64,000 nucleotides of DNA, from the NCBI RefSeq assembly GCF_000003815.2, contig NC_049992.1:12158826-12222825 (forward strand), written 5' to 3'. Shown here piece by piece: positions 27,001 to 33,705 of the stretch; position 1 is the first letter of the stretch, and every line of letters begins with the position of its first letter. Below the pieces are notes generated by a model that saw only the letters and a program-made list of their open reading frames with translations, did no database searches and was not told the DNA's origin. The stretch comes from Branchiostoma floridae (taxonomy: Eukaryota > Chordata > Leptocardii > Amphioxiformes > Branchiostomatidae). The translations under genes were made by a program, and so were the position numbers.

Positions 27001-30000
27001 CACTGACATTTTAAGAGCAGATAAGGCCACACCAATTTAATTTCTTGGTTCACGGATTCGCTCGCTCCTATTTTTTGGGAAAAAAAATAAAAATAAAAAT
27101 TACCACTCAGCAAATTTTCACCATTAATGAAACCATTCACCAAGTTTCTGGTGTAGCAAACATAAAAACTGACACTACTTTTGTAATTTTCAATGAACAG
27201 GTGCTGTTACTGTACAGTAATAGTGTTTTTGTACTTTTTTCAAGCTGAAAACTTTTTATTCTTTATGTTTTGGATTAGCCCTTACCTTTACCCCAACCAT
27301 TTTACAATTTTTATTTTTATTTCGCCCTCTCGCTCCATATTTTTTATGAAAAAATCCGTGAACCAAGAAATTAAATTGGTGTGGCCTAACGATAAAAAAT
27401 AAGCTTCTATCAGATATATCAACTCTGCCATATCCTTTTCAGCTTGAATGAGGCATGAAAATTTTAGGAACAGAATGTTTCAAGCGAAATATGGTCCCTA
27501 CAGTTTGTTACAATTCCGTAAGCTTTTTGTACACTTACTGAGTTTTATCATGTACATTATTTTATAGGGGCTTGTTGGAAGTGTTGATTATCTACTACCA
27601 GATGAAAATGGAGACTTTTGGCCCACCAGCAAGCAGGTAAGGCTAATGCTGCTGTAGATACTTTCCCCCACAATGTAAGTTTTATGCAGCAATTATACTT
27701 CATCTGTCAGCAAATACAACATGCAATCTCTTATTTCACATATCTATTAATAAGTGTACATGAATCAATGTATAATTTCTGCAAGACTCTGCAATTTGTC
27801 TTGCTATTTGAGGACCTGCAATGTAGTGATTGTAAGAAATACCTGACAACCAAGGAGCTAGGAGTTGGCACTGTCCATGGTGCTGAATATTGGGTTAACA
27901 TCCTCTGCTGGTTAGCTGATACATGTTGCACCTTATATCTTATAATTCTTAATGTATCTTGAAGATGCCTTTTTAATATGCTTTTTAAAAAGCAGCAGGA
28001 TTCACAGTGTTACCATGTAAGAAGTTCATTTTATTATTTATTCTGATAATACATTCACTGTAAGGAAACAATAGATGACATTATCTGTGAACTATTCCTA
28101 TACTACAGAAAGATGCAAAGGATCATGTGACGTCACTTATCAACTCAATGGATGATTTTGGTTCCTCGATTGTGAACTACTTGTCTAATGTCGGAGAGGA
28201 CTACGTCACAGTGCATAAGAAAAATATAGGTAAGTGTTCCTTTTTCTGCAAGACAGATAAGCACACACTTAAGATAATGAATTTCAAATAGTTAAATTTG
28301 AAGTTGTATATCAATTCTATATTGTTATCTCACTGTTTGAGTTTACTTTCTTTCCTATCTTGCTGACGAGTTCACATACAAGTAGGGTTACACTTCATCA
28401 TCATCATTACACTTTTTACATTACACTTAATTCTATCTAATAGTGGCAAATAGAGAAAAAAAAGCCCCTTAAGTGAGATTTTACATTTGCCATTATATGT
28501 TTTGAACTTAAGACTGCAGGGAAAGAGGGAATGCAAACAACTTGTTTATTTTTTGTTGTTGTTAGAACTGGATGCAGCTGTAGTCCCAGCAAGACAGCTT
28601 CTGGAGTCCGTAACACAGCCGAGACCCCCCACATGGGGTCCAGCACCACCGGACAAGAGCAAGATCACAATTCCAGCAGAGGCCTTTGCTGAAATCTTGA
28701 CGAGTTATCCAGGTAAGCAAGGACAACAGTTACAAATGTTGCTATTCTTGCATGTGGCCTAGACAGTGCAAAGGGCTTGACAAGCTAGTATTTTTTTCAA
28801 TGACATATTTGTTTGTTTAACTCCAGAGGAAGAGGTGAGCAGCATTGGAGTGGTCACTTACAAGATGATGCACTTTGACAAGATTTTGGAGAGTAACAAC
28901 ATACAAAGGTGAAGAGCTCTATAGTGCCAGGAAATCTAATGTTATTTCTGTTGTCAGTTGTGCATAGTTGTATTGTTATGCCTCTAACAAAATGAAGCAT
29001 TTTATGAATGATGCATAGATTTAATATTTTTGTTAATAACAAGTTAAGATTGAGTTAAGCTGCTGAAGCTACTATTACCTTTGAGTGTAACATTCTCCAG
29101 GCATATCTATGGGAATCGGACATTGAACGGCCCTGTCTTGAGTACCGTCATCTATCCTCCACCAAAAGAGGCACTGCTCAATCCTGTTACCATCAAGATA
29201 CACCACACAAAAGTGAGGCTTTTTGGCATACAGTGTATATGATCATGTTGATTTACATAGAGGCACTTATTTTTCCTTTGCATTTATGCAGAATTTTCTA
29301 CATATTAATTTGAGCCTCCTTGCAAACTGGTCATCTCAGAAAGATTACATTTTTTGTCAGTTTTTTACCTCCTTCTTTGTTGTATTCAGAGCTTGATTAC
29401 ATTTGCACTCATGTCATAATTTTTTAAGATTTATTTTTCTCCACTTGTTGTAGATGGCGAAGAACCCGCTATGTGTGTACTTGGACTATGAAGACCAAAA
29501 TCGGTATGTACAATATTCCATGTAGTTGAACATCATTTCCCCTTGTGTGCTATTAAAGCTATCGTTTGAGGCAGTGACAACAGTCCCATTTTGAGGTTAT
29601 TGAAGCTGTTATGGACAGGTGTACTTTCTCTGTGGTTATGAAGAAATCATGGCCAACCAATTTTCAAAGTCTGCACAAGTTACTATTCACATCAGAGGCA
29701 TATTTCACAAAAGCTACCTACTACATTTATAGGAATCATGAAATGTTTTGTTTCTATTCAAGATGCATACTCAATGCATGTGTCATTATTACACAGTTTA
29801 TTCAACCCATCTGGGTGTGAGGTGAGGGAGAGGAAGAAGTCCTACACCATCTGCCAGTGTTTCCACCTCACAGCGTTTGCTGTCTTAACAGAACTGGTCA
29901 CACCAGTAAGGGCTTTCCTGCATTTACAACACTCACGTAGTCCAAGATATTATTTTGCAGTCTTCTCGTTTTCTTGTGATCGTCAATGTTAGTTTTACAA

Positions 30001-33000
30001 CATTTTTACATATTTAATCGCCGATATTTTTTTCTTACAGGAACCAAAAGTCATGTTACCGACTACTAACCTTCCATGGATTGGCCAGGTTGTTGCCATG
30101 GCAACACTGAGCATTACACTGCTGATCTTCCTATGGCTCAGGTATATTGTTGCCTACACAGTTCCTGACAGTTTGACAGTTGTCTTTACTTCATTTTAAA
30201 ATGTAACAGGGCAAAATCAAACAATAGCTAGGAGCGAAACCTAACATGGAGAAATCTTTTGTTAATAATATTTTTTTTCAATTTCAGAACTCACCTGGAT
30301 ACATCTGGTTACCTATTCCTACTCCTCACAGTCTGTCTGTTGGCCATTGAGGTCACCATCTTTGTAGGGATGGAAAAAACAGACAAATGGGTAAGTCAAA
30401 CTGTTTTGGAATGATGCTTACAAAAAATTATAACAATGGTATCATTGCATGCATGCAACAAAGCATAGTGTTGTTCAATAGGGTTTTACATTCAATCTGC
30501 ATTAACATCAATTTGACATTGATTAGATTAAATTACATGTAATTGATGGAATAGACAAGATAGGGCCATGATGGGTAAAATATGGCTTAAAAAATTAAAT
30601 GTCATGTAAGAAGTTAGTCATAATATGAAAAACCTTGATATTAAATGATACTAAAACATATCGAAAGTTTAAAAAAAGGTTTGTCAGGAGAGTAGTCTGA
30701 ATTGAGTTACAGCACAGTATGCTGCCTCGCAAATTGAACTCAAAGTTGCTGGCTATGGGACTTTTCCAACTATGACACGAGTGCAGGCATCAGCCCTCCC
30801 CAAATGGTCGAGGGCCTCTTGTGCCATCTTTGCACACTGCCAAGCCTTTCTCTGGTGTCCCACCTGTGCCATTAGGCCAGGGCCCTGCTAGAGCCTTAAT
30901 CAGCCTTGTCTCAGACCTTCCCAGGGGCAAGGAGGTAAATAAGTACCTGTAGGTAACCCCTAAAGCGAGCATTCCCGGCAAACCATGTCCGTTAGATGAC
31001 ATCTTTTCTCATATATATAGCACACTTTTTGTGTCAGTTTTGTTTGTGGTTTCTGTTATGTCATTAAAGAAAATTTTGAAATAAGTCATGAGAAACTGAT
31101 CTTTTTGCTTTCATTATTGGTGTTTCCTTTGTTAATATTTTAACCATGGCCAGAACTAGTTTACGTTTCTTAAGTAATGAGAAAAATGCAAAATTACTGG
31201 TATTGTTAGCTCTGCATAGCTAATGAGGTAGCAAAGCATGCTGGGAATGGTTTCAGATTGCACCTTGAATTAAAGGTGGCACTCATCAATAATACTTAAC
31301 CCTCCCAGAATGACTCTTGCCATGTCTGTGCATTGATACAGGCCTTAGAAGATTAAGCGAACTTCAGGTATACAGTAGTGATAGAATGTAAACTGACACC
31401 ATTCCTCCACAGTATGGCCGGTACATCTGCCTGGCTGTGTCTGGCCTCCTGCACTTCCTCCTGCTGGCTGTGTTCATGTGGATGTTGGCGAGGGTGCTGC
31501 AGCTCTACCGAGACGCTAGTCTGGCCGAGGGCCCGGCACCCTGGGAGAAGTACTGCATTCTGGGTATCCTCCTGCCACTTGCTGCTGCTGCTGCACCTGT
31601 CATCTTAAATTATGATGATTACAAGGACATGTCCATGTGAGTAACCTTAAACCACTGAAAACGACTTACATGGTTCTCAAGCAACAACGACCAGCAGCCA
31701 AACATACTTACATTGCTTTGACTTAATAGATTTACAGTAGTGTTTTAATGCTCCATTTTTATGATGTATTGGTAATATCACTGTGACAATGTATGCCTCT
31801 CTTCACTGTTAATTGTTAGAGTTTTTTCTTTGAATAGCTGCTGGCTGCCAAAGACTCACTATATGGAGTATGCCTTTATCGCACCCGCAAGTTTTATCCT
31901 GATGGTAAGTTTGAAAGTATGAACCAGTTGTCAGTATTTACTTTCATCCTAAACTTTAAGTAAAACATATTTCTATGCAATGTCAATGGCAGCTCTGATA
32001 AGATGATTTAATCATTAAGGATGTCAAGGTGTGGACAAGTGGTTCAAAAATCTTTTTCACTTTGATGCCTACAATTTTCGTCACAGTTGTGAAGAAGATT
32101 TGCGATCTATGTTTAAACAATATTCCTATGATTATTGTAATACTGTATATTCAATTTGTTTTTGTGAATATCTCACACCTTTACTCAGGTGTCTGCAATC
32201 ATCCTGTGTGTAGTCATCCGACAGAGCAACCTGACCGTATCCAGGGCCAAAACCACAATCCCTGGTTTTGACATCACTGAGTATGTATCATATCAAACCA
32301 ATAGATGCATCTTAAAAGATTTAAAGCAGTTGGAACATTACAAACTAGACAGGATCATACAGCTGTGTTTTACCTATGTACAAGGTTAACAAACAGTGGT
32401 GTCTACAAATTTTTCGTCTTCACATTGATACAACTCTACTATAACTAGTTGTGTTGAAACGATTCATTATTTCATCCTATACAGCATGACATCTTGAAAT
32501 AGACAAACTGAAGTGGCAGCTTTAATCCAGCAAAAAGATAGCTATTATAGTTATGAACATATTTCCACAGGGATGAAATTGAGAAGACTGTGTTGCTGCT
32601 CCCCTTGGTTGCTGGCACCTGGCTAGTGTGGAGTTTTGGTTTGCACATGAACTCCATACAGATGGACTTTGCATACGGTGCTCTCAACATACTTCAGGTA
32701 CTAATCTCTAGTTGTTTGGGGGCAGTCTTTTGATGTCTAGGTTATAGTGACAGCATCTGGTTCTTACTTTATATTTGTTAACAGTCTTCAGCTGCTAGAC
32801 TAAGTTATCTATCATTTTCTCAGATTATAACCTTTCTTTTAATGTGCAATATTTTTTGTTTACAGGGATGCTACATTTTCATCTTTTGCTGCTTGAAGAG
32901 TAGGGAGGTAAGAAGTATAAGTTATTTCTTTCCAAGATTTGATTCTTGCTTTGTCATGAAGCTACATTTGCGATGTGTACATTTGGATGTGTTCTTGTCT

Positions 33001-33118
33001 CTTGTAGGTGAGGGTCTCCTACTACAGAAAACTGGGCATACCAGTGGAGAGGTCCACTTGGGCCACACTGCAGGCCAGTAAGCAGCAGCAGGCTAAAAAG
33101 CCAGTCTACATCCCATGA
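1..33118 (+). CDS. Giant mosaic adhesion GPCR, 5' end missing
   Basis: A multi-exon gene whose last exon stops with TGA at 33116-33118; its first exons lie before the window. I could chain about 59 exons by eye, all with matching splice phases. Exons encoding whole modules in the ectodomain are almost all phase 1-1, the classic exon-shuffling arrangement. The ectodomain combines carbohydrate-binding and adhesion modules, followed by an HRM domain, a GAIN/GPS autoproteolysis domain and a seven-helix membrane domain, so the product should be a plasma-membrane adhesion receptor. TSP1 repeats, HRM, GAIN and 7TM together resemble ADGRB (BAI) receptors, but the lectin, MAM, CUB and FN3 modules are not part of vertebrate BAIs. 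No exon inside the chain runs to a stop without a donor, which favours one gene, although two neighbouring genes or many isoforms cannot be excluded. A gap at 7483-7582 removes the end of one exon. Exon positions are given in the domain entries that follow. Confidence 0.85.
644..804 (+). repeat. Direct repeat in receptor intron
   Basis: A 57-base segment containing CAAACTCTACCTAGATG at 644-700 recurs at 748-804 with few changes, an offset of 104 bases. Together with the 43-base repeat at 822-864/940-982 it shows tandem growth next to the gap. Confidence 0.7.
983..1235. other. Assembly gap
   Basis: 253 unknown bases in the first receptor intron seen here. A 43-base unit at 822-864 is repeated exactly at 940-982, ending at the gap edge, so the gap probably reflects a collapsed tandem repeat. 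Confidence 0.95.
2581..3281 (+). other. Receptor exons: C-type lectin domain 1
   Basis: Exons 2581-2749 and 3034-3281 (phases 1-2 and 2-1). The domain has the usual cysteines and the motifs [24 protein letters not shown] and a closing ASYICE. The long-loop region reads GEPS, then WVDQHC. This resembles the calcium-binding EPN ... WND pair but with Ser for Asn and a V-D in place of N-D, so calcium-dependent sugar binding is possible but not assured. The intron behind it carries a long perfect fold-back element. Confidence 0.88.
3302..3491. repeat. Fold-back MITE, nearly perfect hairpin
   Basis: Begins TATACCCCCCTCACATTAGG and ends with its complement; the arms of about 80 bases match almost perfectly around a centre of some 20 bases. 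TA on each side of TACCCCCC...GGGGGGTA is compatible with a TA target duplication. The near-identity of the arms suggests recent insertion. Lies in the intron after lectin domain 1. Confidence 0.85.
4096..4175. repeat. 80-base hairpin (miRNA-precursor size)
   Basis: ATCTGATTTCTACC near the start pairs with GGTAGAAATCGGAT at the end, and pairing continues with few mismatches to a CTGCCCT/AGGGCAG stem closing a loop of about four A. It lies in the intron between the two halves of the unassigned module. It may be a tiny fold-back transposon remnant or a small-RNA precursor. Confidence 0.6.
4585..4704. repeat. Inverted-repeat element
   Basis: Arms share AAACAGTTTGAAGTGAA (left, about 4606-4622) and TTCACTTCAAACTGTTT (right, about 4675-4691), extended outward by ATAAGTG and CACTTAT. 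A short MITE-like fold-back. Confidence 0.6.
4816..6117 (+). other. Receptor exons: C-type lectin domain 2, nested
   Basis: Exons 4816-5083 and 5996-6117 (phase 1-2, then 2-1). The protein reads [37 protein letters not shown], then [10 protein letters not shown] and closing FRFICQI. It is a complete lectin fold, but the EPN/QPD and WND calcium ligands are not present, so it is probably calcium independent or binds protein. As a phase 1-1 cassette it can be included or skipped without a frameshift. Including it breaks the unassigned module of exons 3833-4036 and 6583-6693; skipping it restores that module. Confidence 0.85.
5260..5640. other. CpG-rich, promoter-like patch inside a receptor intron
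   Basis: Part of the 912-base intron between the two exons of lectin domain 2. It is richer in CpG than neighbouring introns and contains a CRE-like ATGACGTAA near 5514, TATAAAA at 5544-5550, and AAATGGCGGG just after it. A 28-codon ORF follows the ATGGCGGG. This could be an internal promoter, a retroposed 5' end, or chance. I see no coding evidence beyond that short ORF. Confidence 0.2.
7365..8494 (+). other. Receptor exons: second F5/8 type C domain, interrupted by gap
   Basis: Exons 7365 to somewhere inside the gap (7483-7582), 7945-8097 and 8344-8494. The visible part starts [14 protein letters not shown], and continues [27 protein letters not shown] and [10 protein letters not shown]...MRVDVLGL. 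Phases are 1, then 0, 0, then 1. The missing bases should encode the stretch up to a WLQ-like end; the exon cannot be finished from this sequence. Confidence 0.85.
7483..7582. other. Assembly gap inside a receptor exon
   Basis: Exactly 100 unknown bases, a default spacer length, so the true size is unknown. It removes the end and donor of the first exon of the second F5/8C domain. Confidence 0.95.
8854..9141 (+). other. Receptor exon: SUEL / galactose-binding lectin domain
   Basis: Single phase 1-1 exon of 96 codons. The pattern [18 protein letters not shown], a central [24 protein letters not shown] and closing [11 protein letters not shown]...YQCVE matches the rhamnose/galactose-binding SUEL domain found in sea urchin egg lectin and in latrophilin-type adhesion GPCRs. 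It probably contributes ligand binding at the distal end of the receptor. Confidence 0.9.
9615..11051 (+). other. Receptor exons: two thrombospondin type 1 repeats
   Basis: Exons 9615-9761 and 10905-11051, both 147 bases and phase 1-1. Each carries the WxxWxxW ladder ([21 protein letters not shown]), six cysteines and arginine layers. The second has CSITCG, the O-fucosylation (POFUT2) consensus. The tryptophan motifs are typical C-mannosylation sites. Their intron carries a nested pair of fold-back elements (9868-10372). Confidence 0.9.
9868..10372. repeat. Fold-back element interrupted by a second element
   Basis: Outer arms: CAAATAGTAATTACTC on the left and GAGTAATTACTATTTG on the right, with an inner stem GGATATGATTTTGG / CCAAAATCATATCC. 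A second element (10029-10343) with ends AGGGCTCAAAAT / ATTTTGAGCCCT and internal GTGCACCCA copies has inserted into the right arm, flanked by AGTT (10025-10028 and 10344-10347). Confidence 0.75.
11455..12913 (+). other. Receptor exons: MAM domain, with a GC-AG intron
   Basis: Exons 11455-11571, 11692-11845, 12164-12275 and 12847-12913. The text [17 protein letters not shown] starts a MAM adhesion domain; [21 protein letters not shown] and [12 protein letters not shown] follow in the expected order. The first exon is best ended at a GC donor (CAAG|GCAAGA at 11572): reading on gives a stop within a few codons, and no GT donor fits, while the next exon resumes in frame at 11692. The fold is somewhat divergent from textbook MAM domains. 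Confidence 0.8.
12328..12540. repeat. Fold-back MITE
   Basis: Ends CGCTAGTTCACCTTTATCC / GGATAAAGGTGAACTAGCG; a central stem GTGGTTTCAAATTTG / CAAATTTGAAACCAC. Arms have more mismatches than the 3302-3491 element, so it is older. Lies in a MAM intron. Confidence 0.75.
13418..13603 (+). other. Receptor exon: CPW-WPC-like domain
   Basis: A single phase 1-1 exon encoding about 62 residues, starting [12 protein letters not shown] and ending CGVRWPC. It contains a CP followed by W (CPVASGW, two residues longer than the usual CPxxW), then [11 protein letters not shown], a K-rich helix-like stretch, and the final WPC. The order C-x-x-x-D-Y-S-x-x-C-P ... W ... C-A-P-x-x-Y-x-G-x-C ... K ... C-x-V-x-W-P-C is that of the CPW-WPC family, which I know as tandem repeats in apicomplexan surface proteins. 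Function is unknown; here it sits between the MAM and CUB domains. Confidence 0.7.
13739..13921. repeat. MITE with about 30-base inverted ends
   Basis: Starts ACCAGGTGCCATTATACCGC and ends with GCGGTATTATAGCACCTGGT; the interior is not paired. Lies 135 bases after the CPW-WPC exon. Confidence 0.75.
14216..14410. repeat. MITE with internal ACCGCGAAATTAAATCC repeats
   Basis: Ends TACTGTAAATGCA / TGCATTTACAGTA. Three internal copies of ACCGCGAAATTAAATCC give it far more CpG than the surrounding intron. Confidence 0.75.
14474..15323 (+). other. Receptor exons: CUB domain
   Basis: Exons 14474-14562 (phase 1-0) and 15044-15323 (phase 0-1). The text [52 protein letters not shown], and [20 protein letters not shown] is a standard CUB beta-sandwich, an extracellular protein-interaction domain. 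The D-x-x-x-F-Y-D pattern suggests calcium binding. Confidence 0.9.
15885..17153 (+). other. Receptor exons: two PAN/apple-like modules
   Basis: Exons 15885-16154 (phase 1-1), then 16578-16726 (1-0) and 17027-17153 (0-1). Both modules follow the plan [18 protein letters not shown] ... CWGYSLE ... NNCYG and [18 protein letters not shown] ... CL ... KCYG. The C-x-x-x-C pair in a helix followed by aromatic strands resembles PAN/apple or WSC-like folds. I cannot decide between these families. They are clear paralogues of each other. Confidence 0.6.
17541..22320 (+). other. Receptor exons: six fibronectin type III domains
   Basis: Exons 17541-17789; 18112-18254 with 18660-18813; 19002-19132 with 19523-19649; 20468-20576 with 20853-21013; 21300-21454 with 21598-21739; and 21994-22320. 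Each pair is a phase 1-1 unit with a central intron, mostly phase 0 (phase 2 in the fourth). Typical signs are P-x-x-L near the start, a W in strand B ([33 protein letters not shown]), the L-x-P/G-L-x-x-x-T-x-Y turn ([32 protein letters not shown]). The donor I used at 18255 (GTTACT) is weak, and the exact end of that exon is uncertain. The third FN3's 3' intron holds a degenerate minisatellite. Confidence 0.8.
19680..20115 (+). repeat. Degenerate minisatellite
   Basis: About a dozen diverged copies of a 35-40-base unit, roughly CTGTCCTTGGTGCTGAA then CACCTTCCATATTGTT. An isolated relative lies near 20685-20730. It sits in an FN3-region intron. Confidence 0.7.
22897..25758 (+). other. Receptor exons: six thrombospondin type 1 repeats
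   Basis: Exons 22897-23088, 23497-23667, 24122-24277, 24710-24898, 25230-25391 and 25531-25758, each one TSP1 repeat in a phase 1-1 exon. All have the W ladder ([47 protein letters not shown]). Five have CSxSC/CSxTC or CTVTC(G), the O-fucosylation site region. This membrane-proximal TSP1 tract just before an HRM domain is what makes the gene ADGRB-like. The last exon's donor (A|GTTGGT at 25759) is my best choice but not strong. Confidence 0.88.
23779..23895. repeat. Short fold-back element
   Basis: CAGATCCTACGGTGC ... ATAGTATCAAA on the left pairs with TTTGATACTATA ... GCACCGTGGATCTG on the right. Lies between two TSP1 exons. Confidence 0.6.
26034..26560 (+). other. Receptor exons: hormone-receptor-like (HRM) domain
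   Basis: Exons 26034-26117 and 26466-26560. The text [18 protein letters not shown] ... [18 protein letters not shown] ... FQDC matches the short HRM domain that precedes the GAIN domain in many adhesion GPCRs (C-P ... W-P ... G ... C-x-x-x-x-x-R-x-C ... W ... C). In the family this region can bind peptides or just pack against GAIN. Confidence 0.75.
26801..29905 (+). other. Receptor exons: GAIN domain with GPS motif
   Basis: Exons 26801-26992, 27568-27636, 28109-28229, 28566-28712, 28827-28908, 29101-29212, 29454-29503 and 29797-29905. A helical subdomain A is followed by beta-rich subdomain B ending [13 protein letters not shown] ... SGCEVRE ... [17 protein letters not shown]. The GPS keeps its four cysteines and the His-Leu|Thr cleavage triad, so self-cleavage to expose a tethered agonist starting TAFAVL is expected. 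Both usual tryptophans of the GPS are replaced (CVYLDY instead of CVYWDF, and LF in place of the second W), which may lower cleavage efficiency. Confidence 0.85.
27025..27386. repeat. MITE with TAA target duplication
   Basis: Inverted ends of about 35 bases begin GGCCACACCAATTTAATTTC and include TTGGTTCACGGATT. TAA flanks both sides (27022-27024 and 27387-27389), a pattern known for PIF/Harbinger-type elements. The interior is A/T-rich. Lies in a GAIN intron. Confidence 0.75.
30041..33118 (+). other. Receptor exons: seven-transmembrane domain and short tail
   Basis: Exons 30041-30141, 30288-30390, 31413-31636, 31838-31904, 32189-32280, 32571-32697, 32866-32907 and 33008-33118. Hydrophobic segments include [20 protein letters not shown] (TM1), [20 protein letters not shown] (TM2), [20 protein letters not shown] (TM3), an alanine-rich TM4 with a short GCT run, then [18 protein letters not shown] leading to TM5, and [14 protein letters not shown] in TM7. 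This family B2-like pattern (Q-G-x-x-I-F at TM7, followed by S-R-E-V-R) is typical of adhesion GPCRs. The tail is only about 40 residues, ends VYIP and has no PDZ-binding end, unlike vertebrate BAIs. Confidence 0.88.
30725..31010. repeat. GC-rich island, possible old mobile-element fragment
   Basis: A G/C-rich stretch within an otherwise AT-rich intron between TM2 and TM3. It contains a 70-codon open frame on the minus strand (30790-31002) without recognisable motif. It may be a fragment of a repeat or conserved noncoding DNA. Confidence 0.25.
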
Positions 33119-33460
33119 AGATGCTGTCATCATGCATCCTATTTATTTGTCGATGTTTACCCATATTATGCATGCTTGTGTTAGAGACAGAAATGTCCAA
33201 GGACTGGAAGAGGGACTAAAAGGAATTTGTATTGGATAAAGTACTGTAGTTCACTTTGTCTTTTCGGTACCAAACTTTCACAGTCTGAGAAAATTTAACT
33301 TGTTCTCGGAACTAAATGTTCACGGTGAATGAATTATTTATCATTGTCAACTATAGTTTGTTCTCAGTAATGATATGTTCACGTTACAGTCGTCACCGTG
33401 AAAACCATGAACATAAAAGTATATTGAAAAAAATCAGGAATTACAGTAACTCTCACTGCA

Positions 33461-33466
33461 TTTATT
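33461..33466 (-). terminator. Probable polyadenylation signal of NDUFB5
   Basis: AATAAA on the minus strand (TTTATT on plus), about 240 bases beyond the NDUFB5 stop. It lies upstream, in receptor orientation, of the receptor's own AATAAA, so the two transcripts' 3' UTRs probably overlap in antisense. Confidence 0.45.
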
Positions 33467-33499
33467 GTTGTGCACACATCCTTAATTTGTATTATACAC

Positions 33500-33505
33500 A
33501 ATAAA
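33500..33505 (+). terminator. Probable polyadenylation signal of the receptor gene
   Basis: AATAAA 382 bases after the receptor stop codon, the first canonical hexamer I see downstream. A cleavage site shortly after it would lie inside the 3' region of the convergent NDUFB5 gene. Confidence 0.5.
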
Positions 33506-33705
33506 TCCACTTGTCTTGAACTGCAGTATCCAGTATGTGATGTATTTTTTCTTCCAAACTAGTCTCCAACAGTCTACATAACTTGAATATGTGAAATCTA
33601 GACCTGATTAAGTGACAAGCAAAGCAATTTGTACCAAAAAGAAGATACTTCAGTGCCCTATCACAGAAACAAAAGCATGGTTGTTTGACAAAGTACAGGG
33701 ACATA

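Noticed and set aside
30790-31002. 70-codon minus-strand open frame
   Set aside because: No domain or splice context; it lies within a GC-rich repeat-like patch in a receptor intron.
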